Below, piece by piece: positions 1 through 8,066 of a DNA stretch of 64,000 nucleotides. The DNA is taken from contig DIGF01000012.1 of the NCBI GenBank assembly GCA_002419505.1, positions 62,001 to 126,000 on the forward strand. Reading direction: 5' to 3'. Made by a program: the position numbers and the translations under genes. The stretch is from Caryophanales bacterium UBA5729. Lineage in GTDB: Bacteria > Bacillota_I > Bacilli_A > Izemoplasmatales > Hujiaoplasmataceae. The notes below the pieces were generated by a model. It did not search any database, was not told where the DNA came from, and saw only the letters and a program-made list of their open reading frames with translations. Every line of letters starts with the position of its first letter. Within the stretch, counting starts at the first letter, position 1.

Positions 1-513
1 TAAGATTACTTCCGGTTCCATCGCAATCGCTCTAGCGATACAAAGTCGTTGCTGCTGTCCCCCAGACAAACCAATTGCGCTATCTTTGAGGCGATCTTTA
101 ACTTCTTCCCATATAGCCGATTTTTTCAGAGAGTTTTCTACTATTTTATCTAGTTTATCTTTATTCTTTACCCCTTGACAGCGAGGACCATAAGCGATGT
201 TGTCATAAACAGTCATAGGGAAAGGATTTGGCTTTTGAAAAACCATTCCAACTTTTGTTCTCAACGAAATCACGTCATAATTTCTATCATACACATCATT
301 TTCATGAAACAAAACATCCCCGTTAATCTTACATACATCAATTAAGTCGTTCATTCTATTTAAACACCTTAAAAAAGTTGATTTTCCGCAACCTGATGGG
401 CCGATTAGAGCAGTTACTTTATTTTTTTCGATATTTATGTTTATGTCTTTTAAAGCTTGTAATGTTCCGTAATGTAAATCTAAATTTTTTATTGTAAATA
501 CATCTGCATTCAT
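1..513 (-). CDS. pstB: Phosphate ABC transporter ATP-binding protein PstB (partial)
   Basis: The first 171 codons of PstB, the cytoplasmic ATPase that powers high-affinity phosphate import through PstC and PstA. The 3' end lies beyond the left window edge. I translated it from the sequence: it starts [16 protein letters not shown], has Walker [10 protein letters not shown] near residue 38, the family-typical [19 protein letters not shown]-loop, and the signature [14 protein letters not shown] near residue 150. The ATG at 513 is preceded by AGGAGGT (521-527), which overlaps the pstA stop, so the two genes are translationally close (12 bp gap). It is the last pst gene visible; phoU may follow outside the window. 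Confidence 0.97.
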   Translation of the reverse strand, partial: MNADVFTIKNLDLHYGTLQALKDININIEKNKVTALIGPSGCGKSTFLRCLNRMNDLIDVCKINGDVLFHENDVYDRNYDVISLRTKVGMVFQKPNPFPMTVYDNIAYGPRCQGVKNKDKLDKIVENSLKKSAIWEEVKDRLKDSAIGLSGGQQQRLCIARAIAMEPEVIL

Positions 514-525
514 TCTATCTACCTC

Positions 526-1731
526 CTATGAAAAACGTTTAACAAAGTTACGTGACAATAATTTTACAGCGATATTCAATATCAATACTATTATCAAAAT
601 AATCAATGCTATTGTGCTGGCTAACTCAATATTAGCCGGTTCATCTGTCATTAAAGACCAGATGTGAACTGCTAAGGTTGTTGATTTGCCAAATATTGAT
701 ATATCATCTTTAATCGCTGTACCAATCGCAAAGATTAAGGCTGCACTCTCACCAATTATCCTGCCAATCGCCAGTAAAGTAGCTGTAAGAATTCCTGGTA
801 AAGCTGATGGCAAGACGACTTTAAACGTGGTCTGAGTGCTATTAGCACCTAAAGCTAAAGATGCATTTCTAAAATCATCAGGTACTACTTTCAGCGATTC
901 TTCCGTTGCGCGAATTACTACTGGCAACAAAATCACTGCTAAAGTAAGACTCCCAGATATGAGATTGGCGCTGTCTGCAGGTGTATACTTTACAGTTAAT
1001 GGTACAAATACCGCTAAGCCCATTAAACCGAATATGATACTTGGTACACCGGTCAACATCTCAATCATTGATCGAATAGCATTGGTTAATTTATTTTTTT
1101 TAGCAAACTCATTTAAATAAATTGCCGTAAATATTCCAATTGGTAAAGCAATAAGCAAAGTGAGTCCAATGATATATAAAGTAGTTATTAATGAACCTCT
1201 AATTCCCCCACCTAGTGAAGAAAACACCATTTCTCTGAATTCTGTAACTGTGTCAAGTTCACCTATCATATGTTTAGCGCCGTACATGCTTAAAGCTGAA
1301 TTCTTACTAAAAAAACTTATTGATGTTATAATATTATCTTTTTCTATTTTAAAGTCATTGTTATCTAGATTATTCTTGTCAAACATCTGTAAAAGTGGTG
1401 AGTCATCGGCCACAAAGGTCACGATGACAACCATTTTACCTTCTCGATTAATCTCATCACTTAGGGCTATTCCCCATTTTTCTGAATAATAATCTTCGTC
1501 ATCTAAATAGTTGGGCTTAGGGGTTTGAGAAAATTCAGTAACTTCTTCAATCCCGCCATTATAATACTTGGCGTGATAATCATTAGTTAATAAATCGATA
1601 TTGACTAAACTCGCTCCATTTCTAAACACAAAAATGAAAATCATCGAAAGAACGATAACTGCAATTGAAGCTGCTGCATAAGTGATAAATTGTAAGAAAT
1701 TATCAATTCGTTTACGTTTACTTGACATCAA
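526..1731 (-). CDS. pstA: Phosphate ABC transporter permease PstA with large extracytoplasmic insert
   Basis: Inner-membrane permease subunit pairing with PstC. The C-terminal 230 residues are a normal PstA: GGIRGSLITTLYIIGLTLL opens the transport core, and the EAA-loop region (SLALGANSTQTTFKVVLP) precedes GRIIGESAALIFAIG. At 401 residues it is about 100 longer than usual PstA proteins. The excess sits between a first membrane helix (about residues 15-37) and the core (from about 172), giving roughly 120-130 residues with acidic, soluble composition that should lie outside the cell. Its start overlaps the pstC end by 14 bp. The insert is worth considering together with the permuted PstS encoded upstream. 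Confidence 0.95.
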   Translation of the reverse strand: MMSSKRKRIDNFLQFITYAAASIAVIVLSMIFIFVFRNGASLVNIDLLTNDYHAKYYNGGIEEVTEFSQTPKPNYLDDEDYYSEKWGIALSDEINREGKMVVIVTFVADDSPLLQMFDKNNLDNNDFKIEKDNIITSISFFSKNSALSMYGAKHMIGELDTVTEFREMVFSSLGGGIRGSLITTLYIIGLTLLIALPIGIFTAIYLNEFAKKNKLTNAIRSMIEMLTGVPSIIFGLMGLAVFVPLTVKYTPADSANLISGSLTLAVILLPVVIRATEESLKVVPDDFRNASLALGANSTQTTFKVVLPSALPGILTATLLAIGRIIGESAALIFAIGTAIKDDISIFGKSTTLAVHIWSLMTDEPANIELASTIALIILIIVLILNIAVKLLSRNFVKRFS

Positions 1732-2692
1732 CTTTACCTATCCTTCTCTTAACAAAATTTAAGATTGTATTGGTAAGCAAAATAATGATCATTAAAACAA
1801 TTCCAACACTGAAGCGAATATCATAATCAATACCAATCGTCTCTTTAAGTCCTTGTAACATTGTTGAAGTTAAGGTAGAAGTTGTTTGAAATAGACCTAA
1901 ACTTGGACCACTTCTTGCATTTCCAGCAACCAGATACACGGCAGTAGCTTCTCCTAAAGCCCGTCCAGTGCCTAGAATTGCTGCAGTAAAAATCCCTGAT
2001 TTAGCACTAGTTAAAACCACTTTAAAATTCGTCTGAGTTTTTGTTGCTCCTAGAGCTAAAGATCCCTTTTCAATATCGCTTCTGACACTTCTTATTGCTA
2101 CTTCTGACAAAGCCGTGATTGTAGGTAAAATCATTAAAGCCAAAACTAAAACTGTAGCTAGAACCGAATTGCCACCGGGAGATTGTACTCCGAAAACTTT
2201 TGCCAAATCATAAACAATTTTTAAGATTACCCCACTTCCAAATAAGCCATAGACTATTGATGGAATAGCCGCTAACAACTCAACTGTTGTTCTTAAGATT
2301 TCGCTTAATTTCTTTGGTGCTATTTTCGCTATAAATAAAGCTGTAAGTACACCAACTGGCATAGCTATTAATAACGCTAACAAAGTAATATAAACTGTAT
2401 TTACGATAATAAAGCCAACTCCATACAAATTAGAACGAAAAACTGTGCCTTCCAACCAAGTTGTACCCATTAAGAACCTTATAATATTTACTCTACCAAT
2501 ACCGTCATTATCTGTTACAAAAGGTTTTATTCCCTCTCTAGCAATGAAAAAGATGATAATAAATATAAAAGAGGCAGATATTATTGTGCAAATTAGAAAG
2601 AAAACTCGTACTAAAAAATCAACAAACTCTTTTTTGCTGTTAAAAGACAAACTTTTTTTTAAATTCATAAATAGACTTTCATTTTTTTTCAT
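1718..2692 (-). CDS. pstC: Phosphate ABC transporter permease PstC
   Basis: First permease subunit of the Pst complex, 324 residues, near the family's usual length. The core shows GVLTALFIAKIAPKKLSEIL, VELLAAIPSIVYGLFG and the EAA-like GSLALGATKTQTNFKVVLT followed by GRALGEATAVYLVAG. I chose ATG 2692 (MKKNESLF) because a G-rich Shine-Dalgarno (AGGGGG) lies about 9 bases upstream; the longer in-frame start eight codons earlier would include that site in the coding region. It is separated from pstS by a hairpin that resembles a leaky terminator. Confidence 0.96.
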   Translation of the reverse strand: MKKNESLFMNLKKSLSFNSKKEFVDFLVRVFFLICTIISASFIFIIIFFIAREGIKPFVTDNDGIGRVNIIRFLMGTTWLEGTVFRSNLYGVGFIIVNTVYITLLALLIAMPVGVLTALFIAKIAPKKLSEILRTTVELLAAIPSIVYGLFGSGVILKIVYDLAKVFGVQSPGGNSVLATVLVLALMILPTITALSEVAIRSVRSDIEKGSLALGATKTQTNFKVVLTSAKSGIFTAAILGTGRALGEATAVYLVAGNARSGPSLGLFQTTSTLTSTMLQGLKETIGIDYDIRFSVGIVLMIIILLTNTILNFVKRRIGKVDVK

Positions 2693-2715
2693 GTTGTTAT
2701 GCCCCCTAATACACA

Positions 2716-2745
2716 AGAAAAGCCCTTTGTTTTTAGGGCGTTTCT
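2716..2745 (-). terminator. Hairpin between pstS and pstC, probable leaky terminator
   Basis: Arms AGAAAAGCCCT (2716-2726) and AGGGCGTTTCT (2735-2745) pair at 10 of 11 positions around an 8-nt loop. On the minus strand the stem ends in TTTTCTT. It sits in the short pstS-pstC gap, where partial termination would leave more binding protein than permease, a common arrangement for ABC importers. Confidence 0.65.
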
Positions 2746-2763
2746 ATGAAAAAGTTATTATCG

Positions 2764-3687
2764 CTAACTGAGTAATTGTTTCCAAGTGGTAAAAACTCCA
2801 CTGTATATTTTCTTTAAATCTTCTCCACTTAGATTGCTAACTTCATTATTTAAATGAACTATCGCTACTATTGCATCCCAAGCCAACTGCCCTTGTGTCC
2901 CAGCAACACCTAATTCTGATTCCTTAAATGGGCGAGATGCAAATCCTACATGTTTATAGTTATCGCCATCTTTTTCAGAACCCTGAGTCCGTTTAAATCC
3001 GTCTGATGAGCCTGTATGGTCATGTTCTGGAATGAAATTTCCACATTTTGGCGAAAATGATGCAGATAGAGCTAAAGCAATTTTTTCGATTGAATCCGAA
3101 CCGCCAAATTTTATTGTTACTCCACTATTATCAAGTGCACAAACATCATAATCTGCTTTAATGTCATCCCAAGACTGAGTGCTTGGTAGTGGCACGGCTC
3201 CTTGATTAGTTATGATATCCACCCCATCAGTTGTTCCTAAAAAAGCAATAAAAGCTAAGGTAATGTTTTTTTCTGTCTCGTTAGCAAAATCATCCAATGA
3301 TCTGATAACATAATTAAATGGTCTTTTTAATCCATAAGTGTCATTCAAAACGTTTGCTACAGTTGGAGCTACTCCTTCAAAATTTAAACCTTTTACTTCA
3401 TTATTTAAACTCGCTAAAGAAATATAACCAATTCCATACTCATCGATTTTCATTGACGTTAAAATTCCTGTATTATCTTTAGTCACAAACCCTTGAACCA
3501 AAAGGCTATCATCTTCTGCAGCTTCACTAAAATCAATTCCTTCCATAAAACCGGCTCTGGTGCCGCTAGAGGTATCTCTTGTATAAACCTTGATAACACT
3601 AGATTCATCCCAATTATCAGTTTGCCCACACGCCAACAAACTTATGCTAAATAAAATTGCAAATACTGTAAAAACAAATTTTTTCAT
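2764..3687 (-). CDS. pstS: Phosphate-binding lipoprotein PstS, halves in permuted order
   Basis: Extracellular phosphate-binding lipoprotein feeding PstCAB. The signal peptide ends in the lipobox LLAC (Cys about residue 20). The PstS motifs are present but in swapped order. The normally C-terminal block (SSGTRAGF near residue 40, then GYISLASLNNEVKGLNFEG, GVAPTV, KRPFNYVIRS) comes first. The normally N-terminal block (IKFGGSDSIEKIA, GSSDGFKR, VGFASRPFKESELG, AWDAIVAIVHLNNEVS, LKKIYSGVFTTWKQL) follows and ends the protein. The ATG has AAAGGAGA at 3693-3700. First gene of the operon, under a Pho-box-like promoter. Permuted PstS-like proteins exist in some clostridia as I recall, so this may be an inherited lineage form. 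Confidence 0.92.
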   Translation of the reverse strand: MKKFVFTVFAILFSISLLACGQTDNWDESSVIKVYTRDTSSGTRAGFMEGIDFSEAAEDDSLLVQGFVTKDNTGILTSMKIDEYGIGYISLASLNNEVKGLNFEGVAPTVANVLNDTYGLKRPFNYVIRSLDDFANETEKNITLAFIAFLGTTDGVDIITNQGAVPLPSTQSWDDIKADYDVCALDNSGVTIKFGGSDSIEKIALALSASFSPKCGNFIPEHDHTGSSDGFKRTQGSEKDGDNYKHVGFASRPFKESELGVAGTQGQLAWDAIVAIVHLNNEVSNLSGEDLKKIYSGVFTTWKQLLS

Positions 3688-3718
3688 AATTTTCTCCTTT
3701 ATTTTCTTTTACGCCATA

Positions 3719-3783
3719 ATCATACACTCTATTTTGTTAATGAAAAATCATGTTAACGTAAAGTAATGTAAATTCAATGTAAA
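3719..3783 (-). promoter_or_regulatory. pstS promoter with Pho-box-like direct repeats
   Basis: Read on the minus strand, TTTACA (3778-3783), TTTACA (3767-3772) and TTTACG (3757-3762) recur at 10-11 bp spacing. They are followed by TTAACA (3751-3756) and another TTAACA (3735-3740), which falls on the same 11-bp register. A -10 candidate TATGAT lies at 3719-3724, with no good -35 hexamer in front of it. In Bacillus, PhoP binds TTAACA-like repeats with about 11-bp periodicity upstream of weak-35 promoters, so the arrangement fits phosphate-starvation control. No PhoP/PhoR gene is in the window. Confidence 0.65.
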
Positions 3784-3913
3784 AAAGGGGAAACATTTAT
3801 TTTGCTAATACTAATTCAAATAGAAAACATGATGTTTTATCTTCTTTTGAAATATGATAAAATTATATCAATAAACCAAAATTAAACTAATCACTTAAGA
3901 AAGGATATAAATA

Positions 3914-4429
3914 GTGAAAAATATCGTTTTGTACAAAAGTAAATACGGAAATACGTTTCATTATGCTAGTTGGATTGCGGAAGAATTAAATTGGGAATTA
4001 CGAGATTTATCTAATTTTAAAAAAAGTGAAATAAAAAACTACCAAAATATTATTTTTGGTAGTGGTGTATACATTGGAAAACAAAATAAAATTAAGAAAA
4101 TTCTTAGTTGGTTTAAGGATAAATCCATAATTATTTTTGCCAGCGCTGGAAACAATAACGTTGAAAAGGATATTAATGATATCAAAATAAACAATTTTTC
4201 TGAAGCCCAATTAAATTTTCATAAATTTTTCTATTTACCTGGTGGTGTGGATTTCACTAAGATTAAGGGTATTTATAAAATAATGCTGAACATCTTTAGA
4301 AAAATGATTGAAAAAAAGCAAAACCGAACAGCGGATGAGCAAGCCATGCTTGATGGTTTTATCAACCCTATTAATTATGTAGATAAAAAACATATTGAAG
4401 AAATCGTTTCATATGCAAAAAAACTCTAG
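3914..4429 (+). CDS. Flavodoxin-domain protein (HemG-like)
   Basis: Predicted FMN-binding redox protein of 171 residues. The N-terminal phosphate-binding loop reads YKSKYGNTFHYA, and a second FMN-contact region begins with FGSGVYIGK, a pattern close to HemG-type menaquinone-dependent protoporphyrinogen oxidase and related flavodoxins. The start is GTG 3914 with AAGGATAT a few bases upstream. It is transcribed divergently from the pst operon and converges with the membrane-protein gene at 4436. The electron partner is unknown; haem synthesis cannot be inferred because no haem gene is nearby. Confidence 0.8.
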   Translation: MKNIVLYKSKYGNTFHYASWIAEELNWELRDLSNFKKSEIKNYQNIIFGSGVYIGKQNKIKKILSWFKDKSIIIFASAGNNNVEKDINDIKINNFSEAQLNFHKFFYLPGGVDFTKIKGIYKIMLNIFRKMIEKKQNRTADEQAMLDGFINPINYVDKKHIEEIVSYAKKL

Positions 4430-4435
4430 TTTTCC

Positions 4436-4783
4436 TTACTCGATAGCTTTTTTCATTTCTTTGTTATCAAAATAATATATTGCCAAGGAGATTAAAACCC
4501 CATATACTATTCCGGCAATAAAGCCTATCAAGTCAGCGTAATTGGTTGCGCTATAAAAAGCAAAGGAAACTATACTTCCAAAAATAACTCCATGTAGAAC
4601 CCTGATTTTTAGAGTATTTTTAGAAATTAAACCTACAACTAAGCCGATTAATACGCGGTTATACCAAAAAGCAATTAAATAATTAGTCCCTAGTGGTTCG
4701 GCACTTCTTAATATTGCACCAATGATACAAAAAACACCTAATAAGGCTCCGCAAATAATACCGATTAAAACTCTTTTGTGCAT
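4436..4783 (-). CDS. Small hydrophobic membrane protein, unknown function
   Basis: A 115-residue protein made almost entirely of membrane segments: about residues 4-25 (VLIGIICGALLGVFCIIGA), 35-55, 60-80 and 88-108, with a short charged C-terminus (DNKEMKKAIE). The ATG at 4783 is preferred over an in-frame TTG three codons upstream because AAGGAG (4793-4798) is 9 bases before it. I do not recognise a family. It ends 6 bp from the convergent flavodoxin gene, and no terminator is visible between them. Confidence 0.7.
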   Translation of the reverse strand: MHKRVLIGIICGALLGVFCIIGAILRSAEPLGTNYLIAFWYNRVLIGLVVGLISKNTLKIRVLHGVIFGSIVSFAFYSATNYADLIGFIAGIVYGVLISLAIYYFDNKEMKKAIE

Positions 4784-4859
4784 TACAATCAACTCCTTTT
4801 CTTATTTTAAACTTAAATAATATTTTGTTTTGCAAATTCATGAACCAGAAAGGCAACAT

Positions 4860-5714
4860 ATGATAACTGAATATAAAGAAAAAATTAGTTTAAAAATGCT
4901 TATAATCATATCTTTACTGACTATAGTTTCCAAAATTTCACGGAAAAAACTCTGGTCATTTGTAGTTCATAAAAGGCAGAATTTCATTCAACCTAAAAGA
5001 CAACATAAAGCTAGTGTTTATGAGATTAACGGCATAAAGGTGATTAGATTCTCTCAAACTAATGAAGCAGAAAAGTATGTGGTTTATTTCCATGGTGGTG
5101 GCTTTGTAATGTCAGGAAATCGTCGACACCATAATTTTATCATAAATTTAAGTAAAAAAACTGATTTTACTTGTTATTATATAGATTATCCATTGGCTCC
5201 TAAAAATAAAGCTGTGGAAGTTATTGAAAAAATCGAATCGGTGATTAAAGAGATTCAAAAACAAGAAATTGATAAGGAAATGATTCTCTTGGGTGATAGT
5301 GCCGGTGGTAATCTCGCATTAGTTTTAAGCAAAAAATTTCCTAAAGTCAAATCTATTATTCTTTTATCACCTTGGTTGGATTTGACAATGACTAATCCAA
5401 AAATCATAGAAATGGAAAGACAAGAAATTATGTTTTCCAAACATGACTTATTAGGTGCCGCTATGGACTATCAAGGAAACCTTGAATTAAATAATGTTAT
5501 GGTCTCGCCAATATATGACGATTTTACAGACAAAGAGATTAATATTTTTGCTGGAAAAGATGATTTGTTGTTTCCTGATGTTTTAAAATTCACTGAGATT
5601 AATAATTGTGTAAATTTGCATAAATATCATGGCTTAAAACATGATTTTATGTTTATTTTAGAAGGTAAAGAACAAAAACATGTCCTAAATGAAATTACTA
5701 AATATCTAAAATAA
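4860..5714 (+). CDS. Alpha/beta hydrolase, hormone-sensitive-lipase-like esterase
   Basis: Predicted carboxylesterase of 284 residues. It has the oxyanion-hole motif YFHGGGFVMSG, the nucleophile elbow GDSAGGN (catalytic Ser), a plausible acid in the segment IFAGKDDLLFPD, and a His in HGLKHDF near the C-terminus. A hydrophobic N-terminal stretch (LKMLIIISLLTIVS) could be a membrane anchor. ATG 4860 is preferred to an upstream in-frame TTG because AGAAAGG lies 5 bases before it. The next gene starts 23 bp downstream, so they are probably cotranscribed. Substrate unknown. Confidence 0.85.
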   Translation: MITEYKEKISLKMLIIISLLTIVSKISRKKLWSFVVHKRQNFIQPKRQHKASVYEINGIKVIRFSQTNEAEKYVVYFHGGGFVMSGNRRHHNFIINLSKKTDFTCYYIDYPLAPKNKAVEVIEKIESVIKEIQKQEIDKEMILLGDSAGGNLALVLSKKFPKVKSIILLSPWLDLTMTNPKIIEMERQEIMFSKHDLLGAAMDYQGNLELNNVMVSPIYDDFTDKEINIFAGKDDLLFPDVLKFTEINNCVNLHKYHGLKHDFMFILEGKEQKHVLNEITKYLK

Positions 5715-5737
5715 GAAGGTTAATTTGAGGTTTCAAA

Positions 5738-6277
5738 ATGCAAACAAAATTCTATTCATCAAAAACATTTTTAATAACCATAAGCGTGATTTTTGTGTTA
5801 TTTATTGGAATTGTTTTACCTTTTTTTGCTTCATTAACTGAAGAAAAAACCAACTCAAATTTTTCTCCTGATACTGGATTTTTCTATACAATAGATCAAT
5901 TCTACGAAAACATGGAAATCTATAATGAATCAGGCAGGAATTTCTATATTTTGATGAGGTGGACATTTGATATTATTTGGCCACTAGTCTATTTTAGTTT
6001 CTTCATATCTTGTTTAAGTTACTTGTCTTTAAAATACGAAAGAAAAAGAAGGTTATTTATTTTTTCATTACCAATTCTTGGTTTAGGTTTTGATATTATT
6101 GAAAATATCTTAGCAACTATTAATGTAGCAATATATCCTAATCGAGCCGTTTATCTAGTAAAGTTTCTACAAATAGCAAGTATTCTAAAATGGATTTTCA
6201 TCGCTTTGACCTTCTTTATAATTATTTATTTAATTTTCGCTAATATAATTTTTAAGAAAAAAATCTCAAGTTCATAA
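5738..6277 (+). CDS. Four-helix membrane protein, unknown function
   Basis: A 179-residue protein with membrane helices at about residues 10-32, 75-97, 103-123 and 147-170. Between helices 1 and 2 is an extracytoplasmic loop containing DTGFFYTIDQFYENMEIY. ATG 5738 follows TTTGAGG. It lies downstream of the esterase on the same strand and is followed by a strong hairpin terminator, which makes the two genes one likely transcript. I recognise the general type (small multi-spanning proteins of Firmicutes) but no functional family. Confidence 0.75.
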   Translation: MQTKFYSSKTFLITISVIFVLFIGIVLPFFASLTEEKTNSNFSPDTGFFYTIDQFYENMEIYNESGRNFYILMRWTFDIIWPLVYFSFFISCLSYLSLKYERKRRLFIFSLPILGLGFDIIENILATINVAIYPNRAVYLVKFLQIASILKWIFIALTFFIIIYLIFANIIFKKKISSS

Positions 6278-6293
6278 TATTATATATTGAAAA

Positions 6294-6326
6294 AAAAGAG
6301 CACAACATCTTAAGTTGTGCTCTTTT
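6294..6326. terminator. Bidirectional rho-independent terminator
   Basis: Perfect 13-bp arms AAAAGAGCACAAC (6294-6306) and GTTGTGCTCTTTT (6314-6326) with a 7-nt loop. There are A/T runs on both sides, and it lies between the plus-strand gene ending at 6277 and the minus-strand gene ending at 6376. Confidence 0.92.
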
Positions 6327-6375
6327 CTTGATATTTATGAATCTTGACTCTTGTGAAAAGTCTTGATTTTTAAAA

Positions 6376-7179
6376 CTAAATCGATTTCATTACATCATCA
6401 ATTTTAAAATTGGCTGTTGGGCCATGATATGGCTTATCCACATTATTTTTTGGATTAATGTGTAAAGCATTGACAGGGCAATGATTAATGCAGCGGTAAC
6501 AAAGAATACATTTTTTGTTATCTACCAGTTTCCCGTTTTCAATCGAAAAATTAGTGACTGGACAAAGACTAACACATTTTTTACATAAAATGCAACTTTT
6601 GTCTATTAGCACTTCGATCAATCTATCTTTTGTCATTTTTTGGTAAGGATATCTTTGAATCCACCCCAAAAAATTAGATAAAATATTCATTCCTTTTCGT
6701 CTTCTTTGATTATTTTCAATCGCTAAACAAAACTTATTAACTTTTTTTCCTATTCTTTTTTCTAATTTTTGATAGTTAACTTTAGTAGGTAAGAATTTAG
6801 CGTAATCTCGTAAATTATTAGGCATGTTAAAATGCTCACATTGTCTTACAATAAATCCTTTTTTTATTAACTTTTTCGCTAAATAAGCCGCACCATCACC
6901 GGAATACATCATTTGAGTACAAAAGGTAAAAGCTCTTTTTCCTTCATTTTGATGAATGGTTTCAACTAGATTTTTTACAATTGACGGCATATCAGAACCA
7001 TAGATGGGGAACCCAATTCCGAAGACATCATATTGTGAAATCAATTCATTTACATCTGTCAGTTTCTCAATCGGATAACAAACTACCTCATTCTCATGAC
7101 TTGTGAAAGCTTTTTTCATCAAGTTGGCGACATAATATGTGTTTCCAGTTCCTGAAAATTGCAAAATCAATATTCTCAT
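6376..7179 (-). CDS. EFR1-type flavodoxin-ferredoxin fusion
   Basis: Redox protein of 267 residues joining an N-terminal flavodoxin-like domain to a C-terminal two-cluster ferredoxin. The FMN loop is FSGTGNTYYVA at residues 8-18, and the segment FGIGFPIYGSDMP is a second flavin contact. Residues about 190-245 hold two CxxCxxCxxxCP motifs (CILCKKCVSLCP and CILCYRCINHCP), so two [4Fe-4S] clusters are expected. The ATG has AAAGGAAA upstream. This architecture is common in anaerobes and suggests intramolecular electron transfer. It is monocistronic between two terminator-like or decayed regions. Confidence 0.9.
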   Translation of the reverse strand: MRILILQFSGTGNTYYVANLMKKAFTSHENEVVCYPIEKLTDVNELISQYDVFGIGFPIYGSDMPSIVKNLVETIHQNEGKRAFTFCTQMMYSGDGAAYLAKKLIKKGFIVRQCEHFNMPNNLRDYAKFLPTKVNYQKLEKRIGKKVNKFCLAIENNQRRRKGMNILSNFLGWIQRYPYQKMTKDRLIEVLIDKSCILCKKCVSLCPVTNFSIENGKLVDNKKCILCYRCINHCPVNALHINPKNNVDKPYHGPTANFKIDDVMKSI

Positions 7180-7219
7180 ATCGTTTTTCCTTTCATTTAA
7201 AATGTAGAAAAACCTTTTT

Positions 7220-7499
7220 TTATAACAAGTTTACTTCAATATTCAGCCACTCTACTCTTCGAGTAAGATAATCAGACAAGAACCAAATTTGTTCTTCATA
7301 AGTCTTAATCGCTAAAATTTCCGGTGCTGTATGCCAATCTTCATTTTTACTTATAACATCCTCATAAATCTCATTCCATCTGGTTTTTAACGATTCTTTG
7401 AAACTTTCATATTCCATTAAAAACATAAGTATAATATTTTCCTACAATAAACGGCCACTTATCGAGGCCGTAATCATATTGTTTTAAAAAATCAAAATT
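7220..7499 (-). pseudogene. Decayed C-terminal fragment of a CotH-like kinase gene
   Basis: The frame 7220-7426 encodes 68 residues ending in the pattern seen at the C-terminus of CotH kinases: FKESLKTRWNEIYEDVIS, then YEEQIWFLSDYLTRRVEWLN. Directly upstream (7427-7499), a different minus-strand frame reads FDFLKQYDYGLDKWPF and continues VGKYYTYVFNG, which resembles the preceding CotH segment. The two parts are joined by a frame change near 7405-7425, and no start or kinase core remains. The short open frame has only a distant AGG as a possible ribosome site. The CotH assignment is pattern recognition from memory and could be wrong. Confidence 0.5.
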
Positions 7500-7542
7500 T
7501 AAAGTTAACAGTAATAGCTTTTAAATTTAACAAAATACTATA

Positions 7543-7950
7543 TTAACTTGTTTGAATCTTAATATCATATAGCCCTTTAATTTCTTTTTCAAAGAAAGTC
7601 ATGGCTTCTCTTAAGTTATTTTTATGATAAGGATATACCTTTGTTTGGTTTAACTTCATGAACTGATCCAAATTTTGCCAATGAGTATAACCGATGTTTT
7701 TAAGGTCTTTATGCTTGTTGCTTAAGATAAAGTGGATAAATTCTCTGCCTTTGTATTTATGATTTTTCCTTTTGCGCCTGCCATATGCTTCTAAAAGGAT
7801 TTTTAAGTCTTTTGCAGCGCCCATAAAATCCTCATTTTTATATTTAATTTCCATTGATGTCACAGAAATATAGTTAGGCACATCACTAGAACTGCTAGAT
7901 TTTGAAGTTGTTTTTTTAAAAAAATCTTTAATTTTTTCAATTAATTTCAT
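7543..7950 (-). CDS. Hypothetical basic protein
   Basis: A 135-residue soluble protein with a Lys/Ser-rich N-terminus (residues 5-24), a helix-rich middle (YKNEDFMGAAKDLKILLEAY) and a basic GRRKRKNHKYKGREF stretch. There is no signal peptide or membrane helix. ATG 7950 has GAGAGGA upstream. I do not recognise a family. It lies immediately upstream of the CotH-like fragment on the same strand, but its frame is not continuous with it. The composition (Lys, Arg, Tyr, His) would suit nucleic-acid contact, which is only a guess. Confidence 0.6.
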   Translation of the reverse strand: MKLIEKIKDFFKKTTSKSSSSSDVPNYISVTSMEIKYKNEDFMGAAKDLKILLEAYGRRKRKNHKYKGREFIHFILSNKHKDLKNIGYTHWQNLDQFMKLNQTKVYPYHKNNLREAMTFFEKEIKGLYDIKIQTS

Positions 7951-8066
7951 ATGAATTATGTCCTCTCTTCGCTAGAGTATATTAGGTTTCTATTGTTAAT
8001 ATGATAGTACTTTTTTGTTTTTTTTTCAATGGCTTATCGGTTATTAGTTTTTTAACATGAATGATC

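Noticed and set aside
7451..7471. Hairpin ACGGCC/GGCCGT as a terminator of the gene at 7543
   Set aside because: Only 6 bp, no proper T run, and it falls inside the segment that reads as CotH-like coding sequence.
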